Below, one piece after another: positions 30,801 through 44,606 of a DNA stretch of 64,000 bases (within the stretch, counting starts at the first letter, position 1; every line of letters starts with the position of its first letter). Position numbers and translations under genes: made by a program. A model generated the notes under the pieces. It did no database searches. It saw only the letters and a program-made list of their open reading frames with translations, and had not been told where the DNA came from. Source of the stretch: Platynereis dumerilii (taxonomy: Eukaryota > Annelida > Polychaeta > Phyllodocida > Nereididae); the NCBI GenBank assembly GCA_026936325.1, contig JAPTHN010000111.1:124001-188000 (forward strand). The letters are read 5' to 3'.

Positions 30801-33065
30801 TAACGATGTTCAGCATACGATTTCGACACAACCGCTCATTTGAATCTAAATTTAAGGATATGAAAAACACACTATGAGTATGCTAAGATAATATCAGTGC
30901 TGATGATTTTGATCACAAAGGAAGTCATGAACAAAATACTTGCACTTAATACAGTACTTGGATAGCAATCTCTTGGCTAATGGATCGGGCAAAGTGTCCG
31001 AATCAAAGTGATACCTCCAAATGTTCGACTCAAGCAATCTTTATCCTTTCATGTAAAATGGCATTTTTGAGGAAATTGGCAAACATGGTCACATGGGGAC
31101 GCTGCTGCTGACTTAGTAATGCAGTCATGACAATGTTGATGACCTGCTATATATATATATGTTAGGACAAAAAATGAAATGTACCCGAAAAAAAACTGCA
31201 GATATCAGGCACAATAATTATATATGCGGCACAACTTCACTGAAAGCCTTTTTTGGCGAAATCTAAAAATATGCAAAAACCTAGATGGCGCCACCTTCGT
31301 TTGTAAGCTCAATATATGGTTCCACCATGATTTTATTATCGAATCATTAAGAAGAAAGTCAGTTTCATAATGTGTACCTTTGTTTTCACCAGCTAATACC
31401 TCCATAGAAGATATGAGCGCCCAAAAAGCTCTAGAAATGTGATATTTTGTGCGATTTTCTTGGCCTCAAACATAGATTTCTTGGGCCTTTCTAACACAGA
31501 CCCCATTAATCCAAGATTTCAAAATACAGTACCAATACATAGTTAAAGAGTGACCAGTCCAGGCACGATGTATAATTTAGCCTTATATTACCATTTCCAA
31601 AGTACCAGTGGCTTAGAAATTGCCCATTTTCATGAAAAAGTGGCGTTCTTGAGGAAACTGGCAACATACTCACTTGGGGGCGCTGCTGCTGGCATACCAA
31701 TGCCGCCATAGCAACAATGCTGGCCTACCATATTTGAGTAACAAATCAAATGTACCAAAAAAGAAATCTGAGATTTCTGACACAATAATTGTATATGTGG
31801 CATGACTTTATTGTAAGTGTTTTTCGTAAAATCTTAAAACATGCAAAAACATAGATGGCGCCACCTTCATTTGTAAGCTAAATATATGGTTCCACCGTGA
31901 TTTTATTATTGATTCATTTAGAGGAAAGGTCAGTTTCATAGTTTGTACCTTTTGTTTCCACCAGCTAATACCTCCATAGAAGATATGAGCCCCTAAAAAG
32001 CTCTAAAAATGTGAAATTTTATTCAATTTTCTTAGCTTCGATCATAGATTTCTTGGGCCCTTCCTACACAGACCCTATTAATCCAAGATTTCAAAATACA
32101 ATACCAATTCATAGTTAAAGAGTGACCAGTCCAGGTACAATATATAATATAGCCATATATTACCATTACCCAGGTACCAGTGGCTTCAAACTTGCCTATT
32201 TTCATGAAAAAGTGGCGTTTTTGAGGAAATTGGCAAACATGCTCACTTGGGGGCGCTGCTACTGACTTTACAATGTTGCCATGGCAACAGTGATGGCCTG
32301 CCATGTTAGACTTATAATTGAAATGTACCAAAAATAAATCTGAGATTTCTGAAACAATAATTGTATATGTGGCACCACTTAATCGAAAGCCTTTTTTGCC
32401 AAATCTCAAAATATCCAAAAACATAGGTGGCGCCACCTTTGTTCGTAAGCTCAATCTATGGTTCCACCGTGATTTTATTATTGATTCTTGTAGAGGAAAG
32501 GTCAGTTTCATCATGTGTCTGCTTGGTTTTGCTCAACTAGTACCTCCATAGAAGATATGAGGCCCTTAAATATGGGTAATTTTTTTAATTCTCCTTAGCC
32601 TCGAAGATACCTTTTTTAGGCCGTAATTACACAGACCCCATTGACCCCAGATTTAAAAATACAATGACATTACTCAGTTCAAGAGTGACTATTCCAGACA
32701 AAATTGGTAGTGCTGCGATATATTACCACTTTTAAGCGGAAATATGAGCTAAAAATGCGTAATTTTGACTTTTCATTTTTGCAAATTTGCTGATTTGGTC
32801 CAAAATAATGAAGCCATGGTTACCATGGCAACCGATAATCTGACCGGACCAAAAAATTTTTTCTGAAGTCTCATGCCATAGTACTTCCATCCCACAAAAT
32901 ATAAAACGATTCTGTGACGTACCACATTCCGGTCGCGGGTTGTTTTTCTCAGATAATCGCTCTTAAGGGACGAGACCCCTCGCTTCACTCGGTGAGCCGG
33001 TGGCTCTGTCCCGTCTATAAACTATCAATCTTGTTACGGAGTCAATGTCCCATCATGCATTTCCG
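27830..33065. repeat. Near-palindrome of about 5.2 kb with tandem-unit arms
   Basis: The left arm (27830 to about 29870) and right arm (about 31030-33065) are inverted copies. The match is strongest at 28340-28850 versus 32030-32550, where long stretches are nearly identical. Each arm contains about three copies of a roughly 560-bp unit marked by GGTGGCGCCACCTATGTTTT (left arm at 28443, 29015, 29564). Paired frames on opposite strands (28365-28676 and 32032-32514) encode the same peptide only because of this symmetry; no family is recognised. It may be a giant foldback transposon. Confidence 0.9.
29870..31030. other. Loop of the palindrome
   Basis: About 1.2 kb of AT-rich, non-repeated DNA. 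Frames of 66 and 80 codons at 30161 and 30635 show no recognisable domain. Confidence 0.5.
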
Positions 33066-34355
33066 ACTGAATTCTGATCATGTAAAAAGGTTCATTTAAC
33101 TGATTTTGTTACTTCAGCTTCCTGATTTCCATACAGGCGATACATAATTATGTGAAAACAAAAGATGTTGTTACGTGGTATTCCGAGCGAAAATTTATTA
33201 CTGGCAAAACCAGCCCAACGTAAAATTTATCAAACTTAATATATTAACAACAACAGTTACGACTATATATATTAACAAAGAATGCAATTTTTTTGCAACT
33301 CTTTAGTAAATAGTAAAATCAATGAAACGTAAAAATTATTAAGCGAAACATACTGAAATACGACCTATGAAAAACAATTCTCAATTCTAAATTTTGACAA
33401 GTTGAAGCAATAGTATATTTGTCGATGCACAGAAAGCAAAAGTTTGTGTTCAGATTTGGTTCCTTTTATCCATTTAATAAATTGCAAATGAAATTAGCAC
33501 CGAAAATGTGTAAAATATATATTTGAAACACGAAGTGAATAAGTCCGAATGCAATTATAAAGCAAAGTACAACAACAAGGGTAAACTGAATTCGTGAAAA
33601 TGAGCTTAAATCTCTAACTTAAATTACAAGGCACAACAAAGGGTAAGAATTGAAAATTCACAAGCAACATAGATGTTATAATGATAATCTCTGCCATCAA
33701 GCAAAATGCCCAATAAGAATAACAACAAACAGAAAAGTCACACACAAAATATATAACAACTGTTATCAGAAATATCTGAAATCCGAACTTATGAACAGGC
33801 CTACATCTAAAATAACAGCAATTCTAACTTGTGTGAGTTTTGAGTTTAACGCCTCAAAAGCATTTGTTGGCCAGTACAAAAATGTAATAAGCCCGTTTTC
33901 AAAACCTGTTGAACATTAACCAATACCAGGTTCTGACTAAATATTCCAAATAGTTCCAGTTAGAACTATACAATCAATGAAATCGGATAAAAAAATGGTT
34001 GGGGAAAAATAATGTTTGAAAAATATTGAGCGAACAATAAGTTAGAAAAAAAAAATTTGGGGAAAAATATTGGACAAAATGTATTTTTGGAAATAGGACC
34101 TGAGGACAATGTTCATAAAAAAATGCAGTTTATTTCTAAATTTTACATTATTTTCATTTTTTTTTAATTTGGAAGAAAATAGCCTGCTAGCTTCAGGACA
34201 ACACCACAGGTACACTTTGCGAATTTGCTGGCGAGAAGGAACTAAAGTGTCCACAAAGCTGCCTTTATCTATGCCATCTTATAAAGTTGCATAACATTAC
34301 TGCTGATTTTGAAACAGCAGCTACATTTTTTATTTCAAATATCTGAACCTGCGAC
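33066..34355. other. No feature recognised
   Basis: AT-rich, non-coding. Short frames only. Confidence 0.45.
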
Positions 34356-34668
34356 TTACGGTAACTTGCTGTAAATTTGACAGTGCTTACTGTTACAATT
34401 ACGGTAACCATTGAAATTACGGCAGCTAGCCGTGTTCACAGCTAACAGCAAGGTTGCTGTTACTTTTACAGCAACGTCCCGTAAAAGTAACGGCAATTGC
34501 CGTATCTGTATTTTACGGTATCTTCCTGTAGGTTTGACGGCAGTGACTGTTATAATTACGGTTTACTGTTGAATTAACGGCAATTTACCGTTTTCAAAGA
34601 CTTATGGTAAGATCGCCGTCAGTTTTACGGCACTTTTTCAACGGCACCTACGGCACGGGTTTACAGTG
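34356..34668. mobile_element. Second CACTG-type terminal array
   Basis: About 310 bp of TTACGGTAA, GCCGTAAAA and AACGGCAATT motifs ending GGGTTTACAGTG followed by CA, the mirror of the 16048 end. The outermost 9 bases (CACTGTAAA) match the left end at 16048 better than the 27394 end does. It is either the true right end of a larger 18.6-kb element, a partial element, or an independent solo end. Confidence 0.65.
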
Positions 34669-36440
34669 CACTTTTAACAGATATAGCAGGCCAAGCACAT
34701 GATTAAACTGCTCATCCCAGGGTACAAAGAACTGCATATCTCTGAACATACACAGTAAAGCTGCTCCTGCACTAAAGGTATTTCATAGACTGGCATTATG
34801 TGAAGCTACGAAACTTGACATTCGTCAATAAATGTTGTTGAGTTTCCCAAATAATGGAATATGTTTGGGTATCTTAAAGAAATGGTACCCATTCAGAGAA
34901 AATTTATCAGAACACGCACATTTTGTAAAAGAAGAAGACACGATAACCAAAAACCAGTCTGGTTCAAAAGAACAAACATGAAAGGTTATCAAACAGAAGG
35001 AAACTACACTCTCAAAGATTTACATACATGACTTAGTGTTGATGGACTTTGATTGACCCATGACCACAGTTGTGACTCTCATTCAATGAGATTTCATTTT
35101 GGTCAGTGCATCACATTAGTACTAAGTAGCACTTTGATTATTGCCATTGCCATTGCTGGAACTATTCAATGTCATTGTGGTATAGGCTCTGGGCAAGTTC
35201 CAGGATCCTGCCACTTTGGTGTGACTTGTTCCTGACCTGTTGTTACTTGCTAGAATCATTCTCTCAACATCTGACTTCCATTGATCAAGCATGGGGAAAC
35301 TTGGGACAGTGTACATGCATATCCAACTCCTCTAGTAGTTGTGTCCTGAAAGGTGAATCTTATTGAGGAACTTGTGATTCGTCTCACAGTTGGTTGTTCC
35401 TTATAGAACACAAGCACCGGTTTGTCTTGGAAAATCGATGCACAATGCGGTTAGATTGTTGATTTTTTTTTCAGAACTCCAGTCAGGTCTTTTGGGTAGT
35501 CCACTTTTTTTTTGTCCATCTGAATCAACTATCTATTCTACCATACATGTCTTTAAGCAGAAGGTTTTCTTTTTTATCCATGAGTAATTTAGTGCTTGGA
35601 GTCATGCTTCTGGATTTAAGATTCTGATCAAATGGCCCTGCATCTTATATAAGTGCTTGCTCACCATGCTGGCTCAGTGTGGCATCCAAAAGGAAACACC
35701 CAATTGCATGACGAAATATTTCAGATGACTGTTTAATTTGGCCAACCTGATAAACCAGCAATGAAAACAGTGACTGGGCAATTGGAGCTCAGCATCCTGT
35801 TACTCAAATTGAAGCAGTAATTGTAATGTTTGTCCGTATATAAGGTTCAGAGGCAGTCGTTTTGTACTATTTAGCATTGATGTGGTTCGATCTGTCTTAA
35901 TTTGATGAATGATTTCCGTCCGTGTGAGATGACCAGCAGGGAAATGGTTTCATTTTACTCAAGTGGCATTTCCGTAATTTCTGACTTCAAAAAAGTTAAA
36001 ATACTTTTTCACATGTTGTGATTCTGTTCACATTCTCAGCAGTAGTCAATACAAGTAGGCCTAAGAAAGTGGATTTTTCCAAAAGCGGAATTACCTTTGA
36101 GGGAATGCTGAACCATTTTCTATCTATTGTTTACCTCCTCCTAAAACAAAACCAATATTTTTTCCCCTGTCTGAAACAATCACAAAGCATGTCACTAAGA
36201 AGGAATGGGCCATCTTTGAGGAATATTTCGACAACACTGAGCACTGTAACCTCCAACAGCATCCTTGGGTGAAAAGGTACCATTGCCTTTTTTGCCTAGA
36301 AAGTATGTGACTTAAATTATGCATAGAAATGCAAAAATGGTGCCTAGTAAGTTGTTCTAATTGCTTTTATCTTTAGAAATGTGTGTCACTGATCGCATAG
36401 TGTTCTACAAAGAAGAACTGCAGTAAAGTGAAAATACTTT
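34669..36440. other. No gene recognised
   Basis: Only short unrelated frames (60-84 codons) and no repeat structure that I can define. Confidence 0.4.
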
Positions 36441-36444
36441 AAAT

Positions 36445-36540
36445 TTGAATTGAATTTATTAACTTATAAAGCGCACCTATTTGAAAAACATTGTAGGATG
36501 CTGTACATTGTGCAATAAATAAGGATTTTAATAAATTGAA
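36445..36540 (-). repeat. Possible LINE 3' scrap in minus orientation
   Basis: AATTTGAATTGAATTTATTA followed by AAGCGCACC and GTACATTGTGCAATAAATAA. On the minus strand this reads as a 3' end with an AATAAATTCAATTC tail, like the ends of CR1/L2-type elements. Too short to place in a family. Confidence 0.3.
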
Positions 36541-39500
36541 ATATATAAGAAAATGTAAAGTGGAAATATCAAGACAAATCTTATATTTCAGTTGCCCACT
36601 CCCTCATTGTTGTTGGACCGTCACTCTGTGTGGGTGTCTCCAATCAATTCATGTCTCAGGGAAGATGGAGTTTGCAAGAATTCTGGGTTTTTTTTTAATT
36701 GCCTTCTTTAAGCTATTCACCCACTGTAGCGCACAGAGATAAAAATACGAAAGTTGAATCTTTGGACCACTGTAAAACGGTTCAACTCTGGCGCACAAGG
36801 TATCAAAGTGGCATCTTTTTCATCCATGAATTGACAAGTATTTAAACCATGTTGAATATTCTCTCAAAGATATTAGCTGAATGCCAGTTAGGAAATTGAA
36901 ATTAACCACAACACATTTGTATGTTTGCCCTAACAAGATAGCTGTTAAACACACTAAAGGAAATGTACAGTGAAGGGTGTTGTGGAAGCTAACATGTTGA
37001 CACTTTCTAACTGTTAACCACTAGTTACAACCAACACATTAATCAAAATTGAAAACATTGAACAACAAATGATTGTATGAAATTGAGAACAACATAATTA
37101 TTAGAAATTGATGAAATTATTATTGACAGTGTACACTGGAGATAACACCCACTTTGTATACATTAAAGCAGAATAGCTTCACTATGATTTATGGAATCGG
37201 TTGGGTAGAGGTGTTAGATAATTTGACTTGGGGACTTCAACAAAAGGGTATGATTGAATGAGTTTAATATATGGAAATGAAATGCAGGCTTTCCCAAATG
37301 GCCAGGTGGAAATCACAAGCCAGGCTGATTATACCTTATTTAATAGGGGTAATTACAAGTGTCACTAGACAGAGGTATTTCCAACAATCCTCACCAAACA
37401 GTTGCCAAAAGAGGACCTAGTTGATAGATTTGTGTATCTGTCATTGGTGTTGAGATGAGTCTGATCAGAATTTTAGGTATGTGCAAATACTGAATATAGT
37501 CCAGGTGAGTTATATTGAGTAGTTTTCAAAACACAAAATCGATTTAAGCATTTTGCCAATCAAATAGTGTTGGCAAGGTAAGACACAACGAACAGGCTAT
37601 TACACTGGTCATCACCAGGTGGTGGAGCATCACACAAAAAAAAAAGAACAGCAGGTTAGATTGTGTCTGTTGCAAGTTCCATGTTTTATGGAGGACCTTG
37701 TGTAACTTCGATATCAGGTCTTATTCAATTCTTATTATCATCTGGACTCTGGAATACAGGAATAGTGGAAAGAGCAAAAGTTGTCAAAGTGCATACATGT
37801 ACATAAAAAAAAAACTGGCTATAAAAAGCAACAGTTTCTTCAAAGACAGAACTTCATTCTGTGGACACCAGAATAAAGAAATAAGGTGTTAACCTGGTGG
37901 GAGACACATTTGGAAATGTTTATGTCTTAAGCTGCAGCACACTTCAGCGAAGCTCTGTCAGCTGAAAATGACTTTCACAATTAATTTACAACCTCCTTTC
38001 AGGAATTCTGTTCATTTCACCTTCTACTTTGAGGAAACCTTTCACTTTTTCCCCCTTGAAATCTGGTACTTTTTTTGCTTCCATCCTGCATTCTTCATTT
38101 TGTTTGTGTGCAAAACATAGGGAACCTCTTTGGAGGAAAATCTTGCTTCAATGGAAGGATCTATTCACTAGAAAATTATTGTTGGTTTCTGGAATTCTGG
38201 CCTCTGTACAAGAAGGGCTGATTGGTTAACTGGTTTTCCCTGTGTGCTACAACTAAAAAAGGAAAGCGGCAGGTAGAAAGATATGCGTATGCTCTCTCGG
38301 TTTCTCCTTATCAGAAGTTGTTTCATGGACAAATATCATGCAGAATTGTAGCAAAAAGAAGTTTGCCCACATGATTGCCTAGAATTGTAATATTCTGCCA
38401 GGGATTTGGACAGCTTTTCATCTCATTTTGGCATGTCCTCAAAACATAGAATGGGTCAGCATCAACTTTTAGACTTTTTTTAAAAATAAGGGCATTTTGG
38501 AGCAAAAAAACATTTCTAAAAGCTGTAGAGCTTCCAACTAATTTTAAATGGCATGCGCATCAGGTGAGAATCAATAAAGCAACGAACCAGGTGAAATTCA
38601 ACAAAGCAGAGAGGAGGGCATAACCCCAGGCTACAGAGGAGTAGCATTTTAGCCACCCACAGAGGAATACCAGGAGAGAGTTTAACTAATATTAGCCTGC
38701 CAGCATGATTGCACTGACTTGTAGTTCGTCAGGATTTTTGGCCAGCTTTTCAGTTTTTCAGAACATAAACTGTGCCAGCATCATTTGTTAAGACTTAAGG
38801 ACGTTTTTGAGGATAACATACATTTCTACTAAATACTATACTTTCAAACTTATTCTGAAAAAAAAAGGAAGCACTAACTCCCTTGCTTAAAAAATGTATA
38901 TGACAATACAAAATAGAAGCTAATAGAAGGTTCACTATTAAAACCTTCAGTCAGATGAAAAAGGGGAACTTTGAAAAGTTGTAGTCACATGGTACAATTT
39001 GAGTATTTGACTCCATTTTATTGTATACATGCTCCAATGAGGAAAAGATAGAAGTAGTCTTGTTCTGTAACTGATTAATGATGATCATTTCTTTCATGTG
39101 ACATGGGTCAGTGATGATCAAAGCGGCTTGTGTTAATTTATACAGTTTAATCAAGGATCATGTCATTGATTAATGATCTTTGAATACATTAAAATAGGAG
39201 CAGAGCTAGGATGGCCATGTTCTTGCATACATTAAAATGGTCTAGGGATCAGATGGTCAGACTTGGGCACAGATCAGATGGCCAGGGCTCTCTAGATTGC
39301 AAAATAGCATTGATCAAAAAAGCCATTAAGGATGGCAATCGGGCCTTCATGTAGTGGCAATCATACCAATCCTTTGGCATTATGTGATATTCGACTGAGT
39401 AACTGATGCAAATTTTGATGTGAATTGCATAATGAAACTTTTGTTCAGAAGTAGTAAGAGGAACAAAATTGGCCCACTTGGGAAGGTTGTTTTCCTGAAG

Positions 39501-39887
39501 ACAATAGACAATAGAAAGTTATTTTATTCAGCAAATGACAATATGATATATAATCATCGGTAATTGACTTGTAAAGTATTTTAAAGAACTCTTCTCAAGT
39601 ACCTTAGCCTATTTTCCAAGATTTTTCGTTTTTGGAGAGGAATTACCTATTTTGTGTACTGTAACAGATAAGGGGCATCAGGAGTGTCTGCATAATTTAT
39701 GCATGAAGCTCAGTATAAGTAATGACACCATAAAACTGCATCATTGACAATCTGTTACTTTAGTTCCATATCTAGCGCCAAATCGTCTGGATATTACACA
39801 TTATTCCTTAAGACAGATTTTGTTTTGTGAAGCTTGTTATTCACTCTGGGAACAATACCTGCCATTTCTCAGAGTGCTGTTATCAAG
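36541..39887. other. 5' flank of the receptor gene, nothing coding recognised
   Basis: About 3.3 kb with only short frames. TTTCTCAG at 39866-39873, just before the start codon, could be the acceptor of a 5' UTR exon, so an upstream non-coding exon may lie in this stretch. No TATA box or initiator is clear enough to call. Confidence 0.4.
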
Positions 39888-42518
39888 ATGATAACTTTGT
39901 TTTTTGTAATCTTGTTTTCCTTTATTTATCCAAGTGACACCTTCAATCAGCCATATCATTGGAGTGATCATGTGAGTAAGAGCTTTTCCTATAATTTGCA
40001 AATTGGATTCAAGTTAAATTTCATGGATACGCTACACTCTGCTTTGGAAATTTATAACAAAATTAATGCATTGTGTCATATTCCAAGTTACACTGATTGC
40101 GATGGGATATTGAGAGGACTTTGTGGGTCAGTTGAAATGGTTACAGATACGTTAATGAATTGTGTGTGGGAAGTGCGAGTCCCAGATGGGTTGTGTATTA
40201 ATTTTACAATAGATAACTTCCCAAACGGTGATCCATTTACTCGTGATTACTTTTCATTATCACTGAGAGATGGAGATAAAAAAGGGGGCACTGCTGGAGT
40301 CCAGTTTTACCTCAATCAGGCCAGAAGCATCGTGGTAACTAATACCTCAATAACTTCTGTCCATCTTAAAATTGTAAAATTGTTTTCAGTCAGCAAACTT
40401 ACTTTCCACTTTCAAGCCATTGAGTGTAATTTGATGGTAACCTTCAATGCTATCACAATCATAGACCTTGAGGGTCATACATTTAGTGAAAAAAGTAAAG
40501 TCTTGGTCACCAGCATCAATTCAACAAAGAGAGAAGATCTGATTTTGGCAATTCAGACCATGAAGACTGCGGTGCGAGTCAGCTTCAGCACATATCCTTC
40601 ATTTATTCTGCTAAAGCCAGCTTATAAGCAAAATATTACTGTCATGCCTTATTCTCATAGCCCTCAGACTGACACTACAGAGTACCATTTCCTTCTTAAA
40701 ACAACAATTTCATCTTATGTGTATGTGATGTTTCATTGCATTAGGCAGCTGGCTTTATACAACGGACCAACTTCCATGTCATCAAAGTTGAATTTTACTT
40801 GTCAAGTGGGAGACATGGCAAATGTAACATCAAGTTCTTTTCAGTTGTACTTGGTGTATATCAAGCAGTCTAATGTCACACAGGGGCATTTAAATCTGTC
40901 TTTCACAGGGATTTTCATGAAGTTGGACAAAAATAATCACTTTGTGAGGGAGGAGAGCCGTGACTTCCAGCTCTCATGGGATTTTGCAAACACATCACAT
41001 TCCTCTTATTTAATTCAAAGCATTAATTGTCCAAAAAATTTTTGTTGGTTTGAGTATGAAATACAATCCAATGATCTTGAAGACACCCCGCAAGGATATC
41101 TCTGTCAATTCCATGGAATAGTAGCAAAAGCACAATCCATAGATGAGTCAGCCTTTCAAGTTGGACCGCTGTGCTCTCAGACACAAATGTCAGTTATTAA
41201 AAATGTTTCACTTACAACTATATATGAAATGACATATATTATCATTTACGATTATGGTTGGTCAAATTCAGAAGGTACAGTGTTTTTCCCGAAGAGGTCT
41301 GCCAGTCACTCTTGTGTTGGAATAATTAATCCTTGCAGTATCTGTACACTGTCGCCTCTTGTTTTTTTTTCACATGATGGTTATATGTTTTTACTCTCAA
41401 GCATTCAAATAGCATGCACAGATGAAGGTACTGCTTTAGTGACAGTGCTATCCAGGTGTGTATCAATACAACTTATTAATAACAAATTTGAAGAAAGGGA
41501 GACATGTCATTGGCAAGTGATAACATTTGAGTCTTTTCCTTTGAAATTTACTCTCTCTTTGAGATGGGAGGAAAAGTCCAGAAGTATTTGTGCTGTGAAT
41601 GCTAAAGACTTGCACTTTTCGAGACCATTTGTTGCAAAAACTTACAAAAGTGGAGTCAAAATAATGAAATATCCAAGTTATCAGTTTGAATCAAAGAGCC
41701 ATAACTTCATGATTGCGTACAAATGCTTTGTAAACCACTTCTTTAAAATCACTGTTGAAACGGGAGACCCTCAGGTAAACACATGTAAAACTATTCATCT
41801 TTCTCCATCCAAAGCTCTGCTAAATGTGCCAAAATTTGATGGACCTTGTTTCATATACTCCCTGAAAGTCAAAAGTAATATTTTTATTTTTGATGCTTCA
41901 TTCCTAAGTGGCAACATTAATGAATATCCTAACCAGTTTTCGGTTGCTGCATACATAGAAAACACAACTTATATTGAGAGATTATCAAATATTGAACAAC
42001 TAGAATTAACTATTTTTGACAGAATGTATAATTCCGAAATATTTTACACCTATGAATTTACGCAGATTCCTTTTGTTTGGCGAAGTTACGGCCAGTATGT
42101 GACAATTATGGTCAATGCATCTAAGATCCAAGAGCAACCACTGTCTTTGTGGATCATTGTTAATGCTATTTTTGAAGCACACTCTTTATTCACTCATTAT
42201 ATGTATCCCCACCCTGTCACATTGGAGGAGAGCTGCTTCAAGCATGATAGATTCAACATAGAAGGAAGTGGTTGCTTCAGCATCCACACTAATTTCACTG
42301 GCTCATGGCTCGAGTCTGAAGAAGTTTGTAAAGAAGAAAGTGGCCATCTTTGGTCAGTAAATAATAAACATATTTGGGATGCAGTGATGCGTTCATACAA
42401 ATATTTGATAGAAAACCAACAAGAGATACAATCTGAATATGATGGTGGAATCAATGCTGTTGCATTACTGCGTTCATCTTCTTTGATGTATTTGGGAGGC
42501 TTGAATCATTCAAAGGAG
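39888..42518 (+). CDS. Receptor exon 1: signal peptide, CUB-like ectodomain, first half of C-type lectin domain
   Basis: 877 codons. The frame is open from 39834, but the first ATG is 39888 (caagATGa) and gives a clean signal peptide (MITLFFVILFSFIYPSDTFN). The next 760 residues are extracellular, with many N-glycosylation sites and spaced cysteines. Segments such as CVWEVRVPDGLCINF...DYFSLSLRDG near residues 90-135 and CHWQVITFE...FTLSL near 540-560 have the C-x-W opening and beta-strand rhythm of CUB domains, though diverged. From about residue 781 (ESCFKHDRF...GCFSI, SWLESEEVCKEESGHLWSV) it is the start of a C-type lectin domain. Exon 1 ends at GAG|GTAAGC; the open frame past 42518 to 42671 is intron. 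CUB-lectin-LDLa-LRR receptors of the GRL101-like type are known in deuterostomes and molluscs; the ligand is unknown. Confidence 0.75.
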
Positions 42519-42834
42519 GTAAGCGAACTTTTGTTGTCTAATGTCTATCTCAAAGGTATTTTTAGAATGCATGCATGGACATTCCAAGTTATTAGGGACA
42601 TTTTTACAAATATGTGTCAAGTCGTAAACCCGAGAGCATTCTTTATTAAAACCATCACATCTTCAACATAGATGTATTATTTATCCAAGCTATCCATGTA
42701 ATTGTTGTGCTTCAATGGGGATGGGAAGACTTCTGCTGAGGAAATTTGTAAATTTGCCTCCTATGTGTGCTATTTAGTGCATGATTCCCCATGAAATGTA
42801 ATTTGATATTTTATATGCTAACTTTGAAGTGTTG

Positions 42835-43125
42835 ATCCTACAAGAAAGGGCAAGAATCAGACAATAAATGATATGACAGGGACTGATCCAACAAGATTTG
42901 ACAGAAAAGCCACAATTAGACAAAAACAGATTAGACACAATTAAGACAAAAACAGATTAGACAGGAAACAGTCAGACCAGCAATGATCAGACAAGAACTA
43001 TATAGGCGAGCAATAATAATATTAATCACATGCAATAACTATAGACATGCAATTATCACACAAGAAAAGGTCAGACAGAAGATCAGACAAGTAATAATTT
43101 CACGAAGAAATATCTGACAATTATA
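42835..43125 (+). repeat. Short CAGACAAG-type array
   Basis: Irregular repeats of AATCAGACAA, GATTAGACA and TCAGACAAG. Same family and orientation as the large array at 49310-50280. Confidence 0.7.
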
Positions 43126-44600
43126 GGAATTCACTTTGAAGTAGACCTCTCAGTCATCAGAACCAAACAATCAGACTGTAAAGGATGTATGGTAGAAAAC
43201 TACTCATTTGTGACCAATATCCATTCAGTTTTCTGTTTTCAAAGAAGCTGGGAAATATGAACCCTTTTTATCAGTTTATTTCAGTAAATTGTAAACTTGA
43301 ACACAGTGACACAAATTTAAAAAGAAAAAAGCTATCATAATCCTATCCTAACTATCAGGTGTGAAGGTGTCACTAATCAATGGTGAGAATTCACATCTTC
43401 ATGATTAAATTAGACCACCTTTGGACACGCTAAACCGCATTAAGTGTTCAATTGTTTAAAGTGATAAGCCATGCATTGAAGATAAATGTCATAAATAACT
43501 GACCATCTGCCATGGATGTAATTATACTATTTTCACAGAGGCTTGTCAAAATGCGGTCTTGGATGTTCAAATATAGACACATGTGTCAGTCTAGCTCATT
43601 ACTCAGACTGACATGTCATCCAACCAAAGTTTTGGTGTTTCAGAAGACTGAATTAGGCCTATTGACAGTTAGGTGGGGGGCATGCGATTCTCTGGGGGGG
43701 GGGTACCTGCTATACTAATCATATATTTTAGCCAGAGTTTGAAAGTTCATATGGGGGTCACCTTGGGGGGGGGTACAGGTCCAATACGGGGGGGGGGGGG
43801 GGGTACGTGATCCCTCATAGGGACACCACTGGCAATTACTTATTTATTATCCAGTCTTGAACCCAGAGCTTAGTGTGTGTCGTTTCTGAAGTGAAATGCC
43901 CTACTATCAGAGCTAAAATTATCAGATTTAACATGATACTTTTAGTCCAATATTGAAAACTAGAGGACCCCCATGCTTGTTGGAATAAAGAGGTAGGCCT
44001 ACAAATTAGTAGCAGTGTGCAGTATTGTGGTTTATCATTGTGGCGCCGACATGCGTTGCAGCGTAAATGATGATTGGAAAGGTGTTGCCGTCTGGTGAGT
44101 GTAGGATTACAAAAACTACTGTAGGTGCAGAACTCATAGATGTTAAGTACTGTGAAGGTAAAAATGTGTAAAGGAAGAGTAAAGAGGAAGATTGACGTAT
44201 GACATGGCCTGATCCATGGATACTTATAATTGAGGATTTCCATGCAGAACGAAAAATCAGGCAAAAAGCTTAATTTGTAATATGGAATAGGACATATAGA
44301 ATGAGGCAGTCGATAGGGGAAAGTAGAAAGGATGGAAATTGTGTAGTTTTGTTAAGTTGGTTGTTAGTGTCCTGATTTGTAAGGAAGAACCTGTTTTGTA
44401 TTGTTCATTTGATGCCTCCCTCTTCTGAGCCCAGGGAGAACAGTGCACTACCACTATTGCAGCCACGTGAATAGAGCTATGTGGATAGCATACATGTGTG
44501 GATAGGGTGTTAGAAGTAACAGATAGTTGTGTAAAGATAAAAATCTGTAGAGCTTTTGAAAAGATGAAGATTGATGTATAGCATGGACAGATTCATGAAG
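43126..44600. other. Intron sequence with G-runs
   Basis: 43670-43830 holds several runs of 7-15 G within a scrap ending GACACCACTGGC, typical of a degraded TIR element. Otherwise nothing is recognised. Confidence 0.4.
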
Positions 44601-44606
44601 AATTGT

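Noticed and set aside
31140-31160. TATATATATA at 31146 as a promoter
   Set aside because: It is an isolated AT microsatellite in palindrome DNA with no gene downstream.
28365-32514. Matching 103- and 160-codon frames on opposite strands
   Set aside because: They are mirror copies within palindrome arms, have no recognised domain, and the frame is not maintained in neighbouring tandem units.
39834-39887. Start of receptor exon 1 at 39834
   Set aside because: The codon is TTG; the first ATG at 39888 gives a clean signal peptide.
42519-42671. Last 51 codons of the open frame after receptor exon 1 as a real C-terminus
   Set aside because: The lectin domain is incomplete at that point, and a strong donor GAG|GTAAGC in the right phase leads to its second half in exon 2.
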